Assembly (NCBI RefSeq): GCF_947507565.1
Contig: NC_089187.1
Span: 1,550,001 to 1,614,000 of the forward strand
Reading direction: 5' to 3'
Length of the DNA stretch: 64,000 bases
Source: Oscarella lobularis
Taxonomy: Eukaryota > Porifera > Homoscleromorpha > Homosclerophorida > Oscarellidae
In this document: positions 11,221 to 20,101 of the stretch, piece by piece
How positions within the stretch are numbered: the first letter of the stretch is position 1
Layout: each line of letters begins with the position of its first letter
Translations under genes and position numbers: made by a program
The notes under the pieces: generated by a model
The model's database searches: none
Told to the model about the DNA's origin: nothing
The model's input: the letters and a program-made list of their open reading frames with translations, nothing else

Positions 11221-11526
11221 TTAGGCCACGTCTTCGAAGAATCCTAGTTCGCGAGCGCATCGTCTAAGAAAGACATGGATTTGCCGAAGCACGCACTGCA
11301 CGAACGCGTATGGGTAAGGTTTTCGTAATAGCACGAGAAATCGCTCTGCATCGTCCTGGTAAGTTCGATCGAGTGTGTGCGCGATCGATGCCAGCTGAAT
11401 TTTTAAACCATTTCGGCCGTTAGGCGCGATTTTTTGAATGTATTTGTAGGTTGATACGTGTTTGTAGCTATACAAGCGGACATCAGGTGCAGTCATGGTG
11501 CTGTCAAGCGGTGTCACAACTTTCAA
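11221..11526 (-). CDS. Uncharacterised ORF, possible gene fragment
   Basis: An open frame of 101 codons. The translation has ordinary, non-repetitive amino-acid use (for example TYKYIQKIAPNGRNG and FVQCVLRQIHVFLRRC), unlike the composition-driven ORFs next door. I recognise no domain and see no clear splice sites around it. It could be one exon or a fragment of an old transposon gene. The start codon is uncertain. Confidence 0.3.
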   Translation of the reverse strand: MKVVTPLDSTMTAPDVRLYSYKHVSTYKYIQKIAPNGRNGLKIQLASIAHTLDRTYQDDAERFLVLLRKPYPYAFVQCVLRQIHVFLRRCARELGFFEDVA

Positions 11527-11718
11527 ACCGCTTTTTCTCGATTGACGTCCTCCTCAACTAAAACAACGTCAGGGCTAAAATCAAAGCTTATTCATTGAAG
11601 CTTCGATATGCGTAATCTGAAGCTTAGACAATTCGAACTCGATACGAAGAAGGAAACACGCAGAACGTGTTTAGGTGAACTGAGAATGACCCTGCATAAC
11701 ATTAACATTTTTCCCTAC

Positions 11719-12415
11719 AGAATGAACGTTTTCACAGCACCCTATGGAATTTCTGCCCAAAAGAAAAAATAGAGGCCAAAAGCTTATGACCATTGCAGCA
11801 AAGTTGTCTTCAGAGGTTTTCAATCACGGAGCATTTGCCTACGACAGAAAAATGAATCTCCGTGGCACGCCACCAGGAAGACAGTCAGTACGCATTTTCA
11901 AAGCTACCGACGTTACTCGACGTTATTACCGCGTGCTAAAAAGCACGGAATTCTGGACAAAGAACATGTATCTACAAAAGAGACAGAAAAAAGCGATTCA
12001 GACGCAGCAATCAAGAACGGAAGGTCCAATGTATGTTCCAGGAGGATTCGGTGGTGATCGGGACAATGATGAAGGACGAGGTAGAGGCAGAGGAAGTGGG
12101 AGAGGGAGAGGGAAAAGCCGGGGCAAAGGGAAAGGAAAAGGAAGAGATCGTACCGAGATCTCGCGCAAAAAGCAACGATCGTTACGATGCCAGGACAAAG
12201 AGCCCCACACGGTAGTGATTCTGACTCCAGCGACGACGGCAACGAAGCGGCAGTCATCCGCAGCCTTATCGCTTCGAGTCAGGCAAAAGAGGGCACCGAC
12301 AGCGCCCCCGTCTGAGATCAGCCATTTGCCTCGAACCGCTCAGCCAACAACAGCTCGAACCAACTATCGGAGATACGGGTATTTTAAAGACGATACGTTA
12401 TATCGATATTTTTAA
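11719..12415 (+). pseudogene. Transposon-type protein fragment with RGRG tract
   Basis: A plausible splice acceptor (CCCTACAG) at 11,712-11,720 is followed by a frame reading ERFHSTLWNFCPKEK. An A-run then shifts it into the main frame from 11,744 (GQKLMTIAAKLSSEVFNHGA) and on to EGPMYVPGGF near 12,040. From memory this pattern (a xxHS..W..CPK start, a FN.GA core and a GxxYxPGGF end) occurs in the C-terminal part of transposon-encoded proteins of invertebrates, but I cannot name the superfamily. It is followed by a GRGRG/GKGKG low-complexity tract and then unrelated Thr/Pro-rich sequence to a stop at 12,415. Probably inactive. Confidence 0.4.
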
Positions 12416-12500
12416 TTTAATATCATTTCGTATCGATACATATCGATACAATACTTACCTCACGCTATTTTTATTTCCATATGAACTAAAACTTTTACAT

Positions 12501-12755
12501 TCAAGACAAACAATCGTTCAAGAACAAAAACATGTTCACGTTGCTAAGTTTTAACCTGCTTCGAAGATCAGAGATGAGCTCGCCGGACACGGAAAACAGC
12601 CTCTCTGATGGGACGCTTGTTCCGACTAGCTGAAGAACTTTTTAGCTAGCTCACTCAAAACCGGGTACTGTGCTTCATTTTCTTTCCACCACTGAAGTGC
12701 ATCAAAAAGTTCGCCTGAGTTGGGATGAATTAAAAATTCATTACCTTAGTTCACC
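12501..12755 (-). pseudogene. hAT transposase C-terminal dimerisation domain, fragment
   Basis: On the minus strand from about 12,755 the frame reads FDALQWWKENEAQYPVLSEL, then after a frame slip near 12,630 TSVPSERLFSVSGELISDLR, and ends NMFLFLNDCLS at a TGA (12,503-12,501). The W-W-x-x-N...P.LS.LA...TSVPSER.FS..G hallmark is the hAT dimerisation domain, the last part of Ac/hobo/Tam3-type transposases. Nothing of the catalytic part is visible upstream, so this is an isolated remnant. Confidence 0.8.
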
Positions 12756-12936
12756 GAAATCTACGTTGTTGATATACAGCTACGGAAGTCTCTTCAGCGA
12801 AGAACAAGGCGAACAGTTCAAGGGATTCACTGCACATTTGGCATAGAGCACTTGCGATTGACGTCACAGAGCTAACCGTTCCCGTATTTCCGCAGGGAAA
12901 GGCGAGTACACAGGCAGGCGTAGGCATGGCTCGATC

Positions 12937-13293
12937 ATGGCACTTGGATGCCGCGCACAAGACTCGAAAGCTTCCGGCGTGAAGTTCTATAGGTTTCCGC
13001 GCGACCCAGAATGTCGTGTGAAGTGGATCGCGGCGATTCGGCGAAAAGATTTCAAGCCGTCGGAGCACTCGGTGCTCTGCAGTCAGCATTTTGTTGTCGG
13101 TACGCTCTCCCCTGGTTTCAAAACATTCTGCACAGTTAGGATTCTACATGCAGGAGCGAAAAGCGACAATCCTCTCTCACCCGCTTACGTTCCGTCGATT
13201 TTCTCTCATACCTGTCGAATGAAAATCAGCAATCGACTGAGAAAATGCGTTGATTTCACCGCTCTATCGCCAATCATCGCAAGCGCGCAATGA
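12937..13293 (+). pseudogene. THAP DNA-binding domain, start of a Harbinger-type transposase
   Basis: The frame reads GCRAQDSKASGVKFYRFPRD, then WIAAIRRKDFKPSEHSVLCS and QHF. This is the THAP zinc-finger layout with the last C-x2-H (LCSQHF) and the central Trp in place. Only one of the two N-terminal cysteines is seen in frame (GC at about residue 5). The first Cys is either lost or sits in an upstream exon. THAP domains recognise DNA at transposon ends. The transposase core follows 300 bp downstream, so this is the N-terminus of the same decayed gene. Confidence 0.7.
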
Positions 13294-13362
13294 GATTTCG
13301 AGAGGAAGAAGAGAAGCAGTCGAGGGCGAGAGCAAGGCGAGAATACAGAGCCTGAAGGTGCT

Positions 13363-14200
13363 GTGGCCGCTGATCTTCCTCCTGACGTCACCGTCCCACC
13401 CCCATCTGATGTCCCCGAGAATGATGCTCCGACTGGAACTGCATCTTTTCGCGCTCAGACAGATTTGTCTTTACAGCAGCACGTCGATGCCATAGATGAT
13501 CAGGAAGAAGGTCAAGTGGAGACCATCCAGAAGAGGATGCGGCTTTCCTTCATTGGAATTGATGTGCTCAGATGAAAATTTTGTTAGAAATTTCACCGGG
13601 CTTCCAGCGTTCAGCTTGCTCGAAATGATATTAGATCTTGTATTGCCAAGTCTTCCAATGGCCGCCAAAAGGGAAATCAATCGATTTCCGGCTCTTCTTT
13701 GTTGTCTTATGAAAGTTCATATGGGTTGCACGAATTTCGACCTTGGGTATCGTTTTGGCATGCACGAATCGTCGATCGGACGTCTTTTTCGAAAATGGAT
13801 TAATATTCTCAGAGTTCCACTTTCCTTTTTCATCTTCTGGCCCGAACGAAAACTATTACAAAGAACGATGCCTCCAGCATTCAGCGAGAGTACGGGAAAA
13901 AGGTCGTTTCGATTATAGACTGTTTCGAGCTTTTCATCGAGACGCCTGGCGACAATTTTCGAAACAAGTGCACGTGGTCCCAGTACAAGCATCACAATAC
14001 CGCCAAGTACCTAATCGGGCAACGACGAATCACCACCGCCGCGTACACGACCGCCGTTGGCGCCGCTCGCCGCTTCTCGACCTCGCAGGGTTCTACGTGC
14101 AAACGTGCACAGCGCTGACGAACGCGGAAATGCGGCTCGCGGAACACAGAAAATATTCGCAGACAGGTCATCGCCCAATAGGGATTACCTGCAACCTCAA
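13363..14200 (+). pseudogene. DDE transposase (PIF/Harbinger, ISL2EU-like), broken
   Basis: A linker (13,363-13,575) leads into a helix-turn-helix region in another frame (13,574-13,890: DENFVRNFTGLPAFSLLEMI, then NFDLGYRFGMHESSIGRLFR). A shift near 13,889 leads to the catalytic start [20 protein letters not shown] with the first Asp and then [16 protein letters not shown] (to about 14,015). Sequence between YLIG and the next motif is missing. The frame then resumes around 14,070 with [19 protein letters not shown], where family members have ADRGF; the second catalytic Asp motif is altered. At least two frameshifts plus a deletion make it inactive. The domains together (THAP, HTH, DDE_Tnp_4 type) support PIF/Harbinger. 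Confidence 0.72.
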
Positions 14201-14399
14201 TATTAACCCGTTTCGTCCGCGGGACACGTCAATCCTAGACATTCTCGCAGCAAGGAAAAAGGTATATCAACAGAGTATCTTGGATGCTCTGGTGACCCAA
14301 GGTACGATGGTCGTTAGAGGTCCTCGAAGAGGATCAGGTTTTGCAAGGGCAATTTGCCGGGGACCTAATCTGGAACCAGTTCTACTGCATAGTGAGTGA

Positions 14400-15111
14400 C
14401 AGACAAGCCAACACCTTCAAAAAACAAAAATGTTAGACGAAGACAGTATTTGGAATTGACATTCGTGTTTAGGTCGCATTTACATCGATGGAAATATTTT
14501 CAAAGTCGCCAGTTGGGTCTCGCGGGGTGCACGCGTAGCAAACGTAGAGTAGAGACGTCGTGTACACGTAAAAGATTTCATAGAAATTTTTATCTAATAA
14601 AACCCGGAACTAAACCGAAATTACACAATCGTGCGTCGCGCGGCGTGGTGTAGACCAGGTGCCTCTTCGTCGTCCAATCACAGAGTGGCTCCCACGTCAC
14701 CGGCCACTCCCCCTTGGCAACGGCCGATTCAAACCAAGACCGCGCGGGTAGTCGGACGAGGCGCTTTCGCCACACACGCGTCGACGACAAGTTGCCGCGG
14801 TGATCGTCGCTGCGACCTGTTCCAGCCAGAGTCGAAAACGAACAATCCAGCGAGCCGACGACGGCGATGGACGATCGCGATCCCCGTGTATTCCGACTAC
14901 CCCGATTCTCCACCAAGTTGTGGCCGGTTGCCGGTAGGAGTGGCTGTGGGGAAGTTGCAGTGACGCGTGGGGCGCGGTATTTGCTAAGAGTTGAGTTGTG
15001 GTGTACTGCTTTCTTGTTCTCTCTTAGAAACACACTTCCCGGATCTACGTACCCGGACTAAACGGAGAACTACAAACTGCTACACTTAATACCCCGCAGT
15101 ACCAAATCTAG
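14400..15111. other. No recognisable gene; GC-rich stretch
   Basis: 14,630-14,960 is GC-rich with CpG. Open frames on both strands there look composition-driven. Nothing is recognised in 14,400-14,630. Confidence 0.35.
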
Positions 15112-15310
15112 TTATTGCTGCGCTGCCGCAAACGGATCTCCCATGCCAGACACAACCTGCCAATGCCTGACACCAGCCAGGTAAGATATGATGGTGCTAT
15201 GGTCTTGCCTTCTGACCCTAAAGCCCCACAAAACCCCGCAGGAAAATGTTCCGACGCGGGCAACGTCGTCAGTCTCCGCTGGCATTAGAAACGGGCAAAG
15301 TGATGCTCCA
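15112..15310 (-). pseudogene. Tyrosine recombinase fragment (DIRS/Ngaro type)
   Basis: The minus-strand frame contains HSTIISYLAGVRHWQVVSGM, which matches the Ngaro recombinase in this window (YSTIKSYLAGVRHWHVVCGS, about 31,440-31,510). It is the N-terminal SAM-like part of the recombinase only. It ends in a stop at 15,112 and has no catalytic Arg-His-Arg-Tyr residues. It is a second, older insertion of the same kind of retroelement. Confidence 0.7.
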
Positions 15311-15689
15311 CGGTGCGCTACGCCCAGCGAGTTGAGTACGCCACGCAAAGCGCAGAAAATTTCCGAACCGCGATCTCCACTCTTATCTCCCCTAAAACGG
15401 CATTTTTCCAACGACCATATTAGTACACGTACGTTATCTTTGCCTCTCCGTCAAGGCGGAAGAAAGCAGAACTTGTTCCATTTAAAGAAAAATAAACAGT
15501 TGACGGGGTTTGAAAAAAGGCTAATGATAGATGTGAAGAAATGCATTTTTAACCGGACAAAACATCAATACGTGGTGTCAAAGATCTAAAAACTGCGCGC
15601 AAAGGCAAGGTGGAATTATGTGGCCACTACGAAAATCAATTGTTTTGACCTTTTCTTAAGTATCTAATTCCGCGCTTTAGGTCTAAGCA

Positions 15690-16505
15690 TAGATAGAAGA
15701 ACAGAGGGATTGGACACTCCCCGTTATCACGTGACGTTTCGTGGATCCAGGGTAGTTACGCTAACGCCCGGATGTGACTGACTTTTCTGGCTCGAATCGC
15801 ACTGAACACGGTACAATACCATTATCTAAACTGCGAACACCTTTAGAGCTTCTTGTTCGACGCCGCAAAAAGTTTGAAATTGCATGTAATTGCGCGTATG
15901 CAGGGTTTATTCGGTTGTTATTGGCGCCTCTGACGGGTCAGAAAGAGGGATGAGGCTATCAGACTTGGCCGAGCTTTGACGGGGTCAATGACGGGAGTAC
16001 TTACGTGTGCAGAGACGCGATCGCTTTCGTAGTGGCATGTTTTCCGAACTAGAACATCAAGAATCAGTTGCTCATTTTTTCGGTTAATTTAAGCCGTAAG
16101 TATAAACAGGGTTGACTGAAAACAGTGCTCTTGGTGCATTGCAGTCTTTCGGTAATTCGAATAATAAGATAGCGAGAACACGCCGGTGATGTTTGTGAGT
16201 TCCTAGGAAAGACACTTGGTATACAGACAATTGCGTCGGGAGGTCGCCAACTCGTCCGCAGTCAGAGGCGCCAATGACAACCGAATAAACCCTGCGTACG
16301 CGACTACATGCAATTCCAATCGTTTTGCGGCGTCGAACAAGAAGCTTTAAAGGTGCTCGCAGTTTAGATAAGGGTATTGTACAGTGTTCAGTGCGATTCG
16401 ACCCAAAAAAGTCAATCGCATGAGGGCGCGAACGTAACTACCCTGGACCCTCAAAAAGTCACGTGATAACGGAGAGTGTCCAATCCCTCTCTTCTTCTAT
16501 CTATT
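15690..16505. mobile_element. Foldback / long-TIR non-autonomous element (about 815 bp)
   Basis: The left arm 15,690-15,934 and right arm 16,261-16,503 are about 245-bp inverted repeats with scattered mismatches. They begin TAGATAGAAG and share GGGATTGGACACTC, TATCACGTGAC, TTATCTAAACTGCGA and GGTTTATTCGGTTGT. GTCTAAGCA flanks it on both sides (15,681-15,689 and 16,506-16,514), an apparent 9-bp target duplication; two bases (TT) at the right end are not matched by the left end. The roughly 325-bp centre has no ORF. The same terminal sequence starts at 62,497. Confidence 0.85.
15935..16260. other. Centre of foldback element, no gene
   Basis: Non-coding spacer between the arms. Confidence 0.5.
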
Positions 16506-16902
16506 GTCTAAGCAAGCATCAGCGGTTATTGATGTATTCAAAAGATGCACTGTGTATGGTCCAGCCGACGTAAACCACCTGTGTTGTAACCTGCTTATAA
16601 AAAAATTACACTTGATAAACAAAATTCACATGAACGATACAAATTCAGTTACTATTAGCTTGCCTTAATTCCTTAAACGTTGCTCCTTTAAGGCAACGTA
16701 TAGTGTCTCCAACGTCATTAATTCGACGGATTGATACAGTCTGATAGTCAACGTAATGACCTTCGTCTGAAACAACATTTTTTGGGCAAGTTCAATATAC
16801 TTTTTTAACGTTTGTCATTGTGCAGTGTAACTAAAATGCAGTCTTAGTTTTACTTTGGGCTGTGGTACACTGAAGTGAGTCCGTGGCAGCATAGGTAAAA
16901 TA

Positions 16903-16940
16903 AAAGAAGGGATTGGTAACTCGCGTTATCGCGTGATCCG
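16903..16940 (+). repeat. Solo terminus related to the foldback element
   Basis: AAAAGAAGGGATTGG, then ACTCGCGTTATCGCGTGA, resembles the outer end of the 15,690 element (GGGATTGGACACTC...TTATCACGTGAC). No matching partner is found nearby. Confidence 0.5.
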
Positions 16941-17375
16941 TCCTGTAGAACGTGGGTGAAGCAAGGCGTTTGTAGCCTTTTGTTCGCTTGTCCCGTATAC
17001 ATTTTCCGAGTTCGTGTTCTTTTCGCCTTAGTTGAAACAATTGTCTGAAGCGAAAGTGTTCTGAGATATCAGCTAATGGTAAGGTGCCGTTCAAATAACG
17101 CCGAAGTAGTATGGTCGGCTAGCGATACACGAATACGCCTACGCGCCAAACGGGGGTCGTCGTATGTTTAAATACATAATCGCGCTTGGCTCCACCTACG
17201 AGTTATTACCGGGAGAACACACAGAGTCGCGGCACGGCACTTTCTACAGAGCTCGATCGCTTGGTCTCTTCGCCAACAGCCATTCTAGATAACTGATGCA
17301 GTTAGGAACGCAAACGCGGCTTGCTTAGCACTGCTTTCGGGAGATTTTTTCAATGCCTTGTTTTCCTGCTTAGGC
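16941..17375. other. Presumed 5' region of the 17.4-kb gene
   Basis: No gene. TTTAAATACATAAT near 17,168-17,181 is a TATA-like element about 200 bp upstream of the proposed ATG at 17,376. Confidence 0.3.
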
Positions 17376-18178
17376 ATGCCTCGAGTCCGTTTACGCGAAA
17401 GAAAGGTTCGCGAAAGGGTGCGGTATCTTCATCGTCGTCCCTGCCTGAGCCCCACTGACCTTAGAAAGAGACACCAAGCTCGTCTCTGCAGCTCCCTGCA
17501 TCGGAATATCTTCAGACGGACACTCCAGCGTCGGTTCCGTTGCCTTATGTGCCGCCTTGCCCCGAGACTGCCACAACTGCTTCGGTACGGTTTTCGTCTG
17601 CCCCGTCACGTTTTGCCGCAGAGACTCCCTCCCCTGCTTCCCAGCCTAAAGAGAGTTCCGTCCGGTAGGTCATGACGAGCGGATGGACGTGGCAACTAGT
17701 GTATCTTATTAAAGACAGCTGTCTTTGTAGTTGACGGCCTTTGCGACAGCAGCTGTATCTTTCGCAGATCAATGAGCTTCTTTGTTTGCCATATAAATTC
17801 TCTAGCAAAAGAATTGGGAACGCCTCTGTTCGACGAATTAGTTTGTGATAAACGGTGGACAATTGACTACTACAGGCAAGTACATCGAGTATTCGATACC
17901 GCACCTTATGAGCCCACATCTTTCATCACGAGCACTGAAGCCAGTGCTTCTCATATCAAAGGAATGACGCATCACAAACAGTTTCGTAAAGCCTACTATG
18001 GTGGTAATTGATATTTAGACAACTAAATTTAGTGAAAAGGAAAGCATCGAATGTCCACTTTCAACGACGACTCGAAGTGTTGTTGGATTTGATCGACTTC
18101 TGGAAAGAAGGAAAAGAAGATTCTGTATTCGAAGTAGAAGGTAGAAAGGCTTCAATATACATTGCAGACTTTAGTTAA
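17376..18178 (+). CDS. Four-exon gene, unknown function (about 202 aa)
   Basis: Model built by hand. Exon 1 is 17,376-17,405 (MPRVRLRERK, donor GTTCGC). Exon 2 is 17,465-17,664 (acceptor CCTTAG, donor GTAGGT). Exon 3 is 17,768-18,000 (acceptor TTTCGCAG, donor GTGGTA). Exon 4 is 18,033-18,175, with TAA to 18,178. All phases fit and no stop remains. Exon 2 is Ser/Thr/Pro-rich (ETPSSSLQLPASEYLQTDTP). Exons 3-4 look globular and helical (GTPLFDELVCDKRWTIDYYR, then FQRRLEVLLDLIDFWKEG). I recognise no family. The last intron would be only 32 bp, which is unusual. A 105-codon Arg-rich ORF over exon 2 is the same DNA read in another frame. It may be a small host gene or an exapted transposon gene. 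Confidence 0.5.
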
Positions 18179-18915
18179 TATGTATAGACGCAAATATTAC
18201 ATGATAAATAAATAATAATGCATAATAGATAAATTAATTAATTAATTAACTAATGAATAAATTAATAATATTAAACAGCGACCGGACGCTGAGATTGTTG
18301 CTCTCACTAGACAAATTCGATTCCGAACGATTCCGACCGAGAAGACGCTTCTTCAGGCAGATTATCAAAGCATCACTATAAAAATAGTGTTAATACTTAG
18401 AAAATGTGACTATTTTTTAGAAAGGAAAGATATTGTATTCTCCAAGAGCACAGACTCATCAAATGCAAAGGGTGCCAAACGAGAACGCTTTGAAAGAAAA
18501 TCAAACAACCAGTTTAGGTATCAATTTCTCAGTACCAATATAAGTGCTATTTTGTTTCCTCCTGACAGGAATTACGATGCCTCCAGCTGTAAAGGAAAAG
18601 ATCGCCCAAAGAAAACGAGCTGACTGTTATAGGGCTGGCTGCAAAGCGATTTAGAAAGGGTAAAGACCTCAGGAAACCGTCAACATTTTTCTCTATGCAC
18701 ACGAGAGGGAGGGACAAATGTAAGCACGTTGATGTACTTCTCCCCATTCCCTTTCAATGGGGTGGTACTAAATTATTTCATTAATTATTTAATCGTTTAA
18801 GGTTAATTAGCCTGATAGCACTGACCCGTGTCGAATCTGAATGCACGTAACATTCTCGTTAAATATTTGTCCTTTGCGCAGAGAGACCTTCTAAAAAGAA
18901 AAGCGTGAGAAAAAT
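18179..18915. other. AT-rich stretch with simple repeat, no gene
   Basis: 18,200-18,280 is made of ATAAATAATAAT and TTAATTAATTAATTAA runs. The rest has no coding signal that I can defend. Confidence 0.4.
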
Positions 18916-19549
18916 TCAGAGCTGTCCGTACCTCAAAGCAACTGGGCGGAGGACGTTTCTATATATTACTTGATTATTCTTGAGCGGAGTCGTAGCTGTT
19001 TTGAACAAATTTTTCGCTGTAAGCGTCGATCGCCGCGACGTGAGTGACGCCATACATTCCTAACTTTTCGTTTGTGATGTGTAATTTGTAGCCAAAATAG
19101 TCGGCGTAGTATGGTATTGGATTTGCTCAACGAGCAGCCGATGCCGGCGCCGCCTTCTTTAAAGCCTGCCCCACCCTCGCCTACAAATGCGAGAAACTGG
19201 TTTGAAGCTACCTCATCGATTCCGTGCAGTCCCTGCGTCGCTAGCTAGGTACCCCTTCATCGTTTTTCTGCCGGTATGTTGGACCAACCTATACAGATAT
19301 CGCAGTTACATACGTCTGGTTTTTTTTCTGATCATATTACACGCCCTTCTTCACTTCGCGTTGCAGTTTATCGTCTGTGACAGCAGTGGTGCAGTGAATG
19401 TCGTGTTCTTTGCAATAGCGTCGAACACTGCGGGCACTAAAACCTCAAACACCGTGAAGCTGTTCCGTCAGCAGGTCCATTATTTTCTCGTGCGTGAAGC
19501 CTTGACCAATGTACGCTAGGATATCGTCTTCGTCTACCAACTCTTTCAT
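18916..19549 (-). pseudogene. Integrase-type (rve) transposase, decayed
   Basis: The minus strand from ATG 19,549 reads KELVDEDDILAYIGQGFTHE and KIMDLLTEQLHG, then GFSARSVRRYCKEHDIHCTT, a helix-turn-helix. After frame breaks come HTGRKTMKGYLASDAGTARN and, around 19,050-19,130, YYADYFGYKLHITNEKLGMY then GVTHVAAIDAYSEKF. It ends with PLKNNQVIYRNVLRPVALRY and a TGA at 18,916. The layout (GFTH HTH, K-L-H-x-x-x-NEKL, GVTH, A-x-D) is that of retroviral-integrase-fold cut-and-paste transposases known from fish and cnidarian genomes. There is a Thr where relatives have the first catalytic Asp. Several stops and shifts show it is dead. It lies just left of the Academ-type element. Confidence 0.7.
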
Positions 19550-19612
19550 CGCGCGATTGGGTAGCAGCGCTAAATTTCCTACATTTTACGCTAGTTCTAA
19601 CCCGGGCCACCT

Positions 19613-20098
19613 TAGGCTCGAGGGTCCAGCCCGTTGCTTCGCCTAACGCGCGCGACGCGTTAGTCTCCACAACAGGCTGGACCCAACTGATTCACGTGAC
19701 CTTAGCCGGCCAATCATGGCCGAGTATTACGAATTCCTCCTTCCTGGCGCTGATTCGTTCGTTTGATGTCACGTGATAAACACAACTATTTTTAGCCCTG
19801 CGTGTAATCGTAATGCGGGCTACCGATGCGAAGCGTTGCGACGAGCAAGAGGCGTACCGAAGGCCGAACGGCGTCGATCTCAGATAAGTTTTCTCAACTT
19901 GAGCCCAGCGAACGCGATTCTTTGTGGTCCCTCGTTTAGTTTTGCTCGCAGCGCGAGCTCGCGGCGACCCACGAAGAAGATCGCACGCGCAATGAACGAT
20001 TTAGTCATGAGAACGTCGATTAGATCGCCTATTTACGCGTTTCTCTCGGCGTAATAGCGCGCTACGGTAAGTAAATACCTTGCGGATCGACGTCTTTA
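19613..20098 (+). repeat. Left terminal inverted repeat of the AcademH-like element
   Basis: About 486 bp, matching the right TIR (25,422-25,908) on the other strand with few differences. It contains two CACGTGA motifs, a 93-codon ORF (19,773-20,054) mirrored in the other TIR, and near its inner end GGTAAGT...CGTCTTTAG, a possible 33-bp 5' UTR intron shared by both genes. Confidence 0.9.
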
Positions 20099-20101
20099 GC
20101 T

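Noticed and set aside
11744-12415. RGG-box RNA-binding protein
   Set aside because: The RGRG tract is a short low-complexity stretch in a frame that begins as a transposon-type protein; no RRM or other RNA-binding domain.
17358-17675. 105-codon Arg-rich plus ORF
   Set aside because: The same DNA read in another frame gives a spliced, Ser/Pro-rich exon with good splice sites. The Arg-rich reading is composition.
19773-20054. 93-codon ORF in the Academ TIR, mirrored at 25,467-25,748
   Set aside because: Both copies are the same inverted repeat, so conservation is not independent. The start sits far from any coding signal. Kept only as a note.
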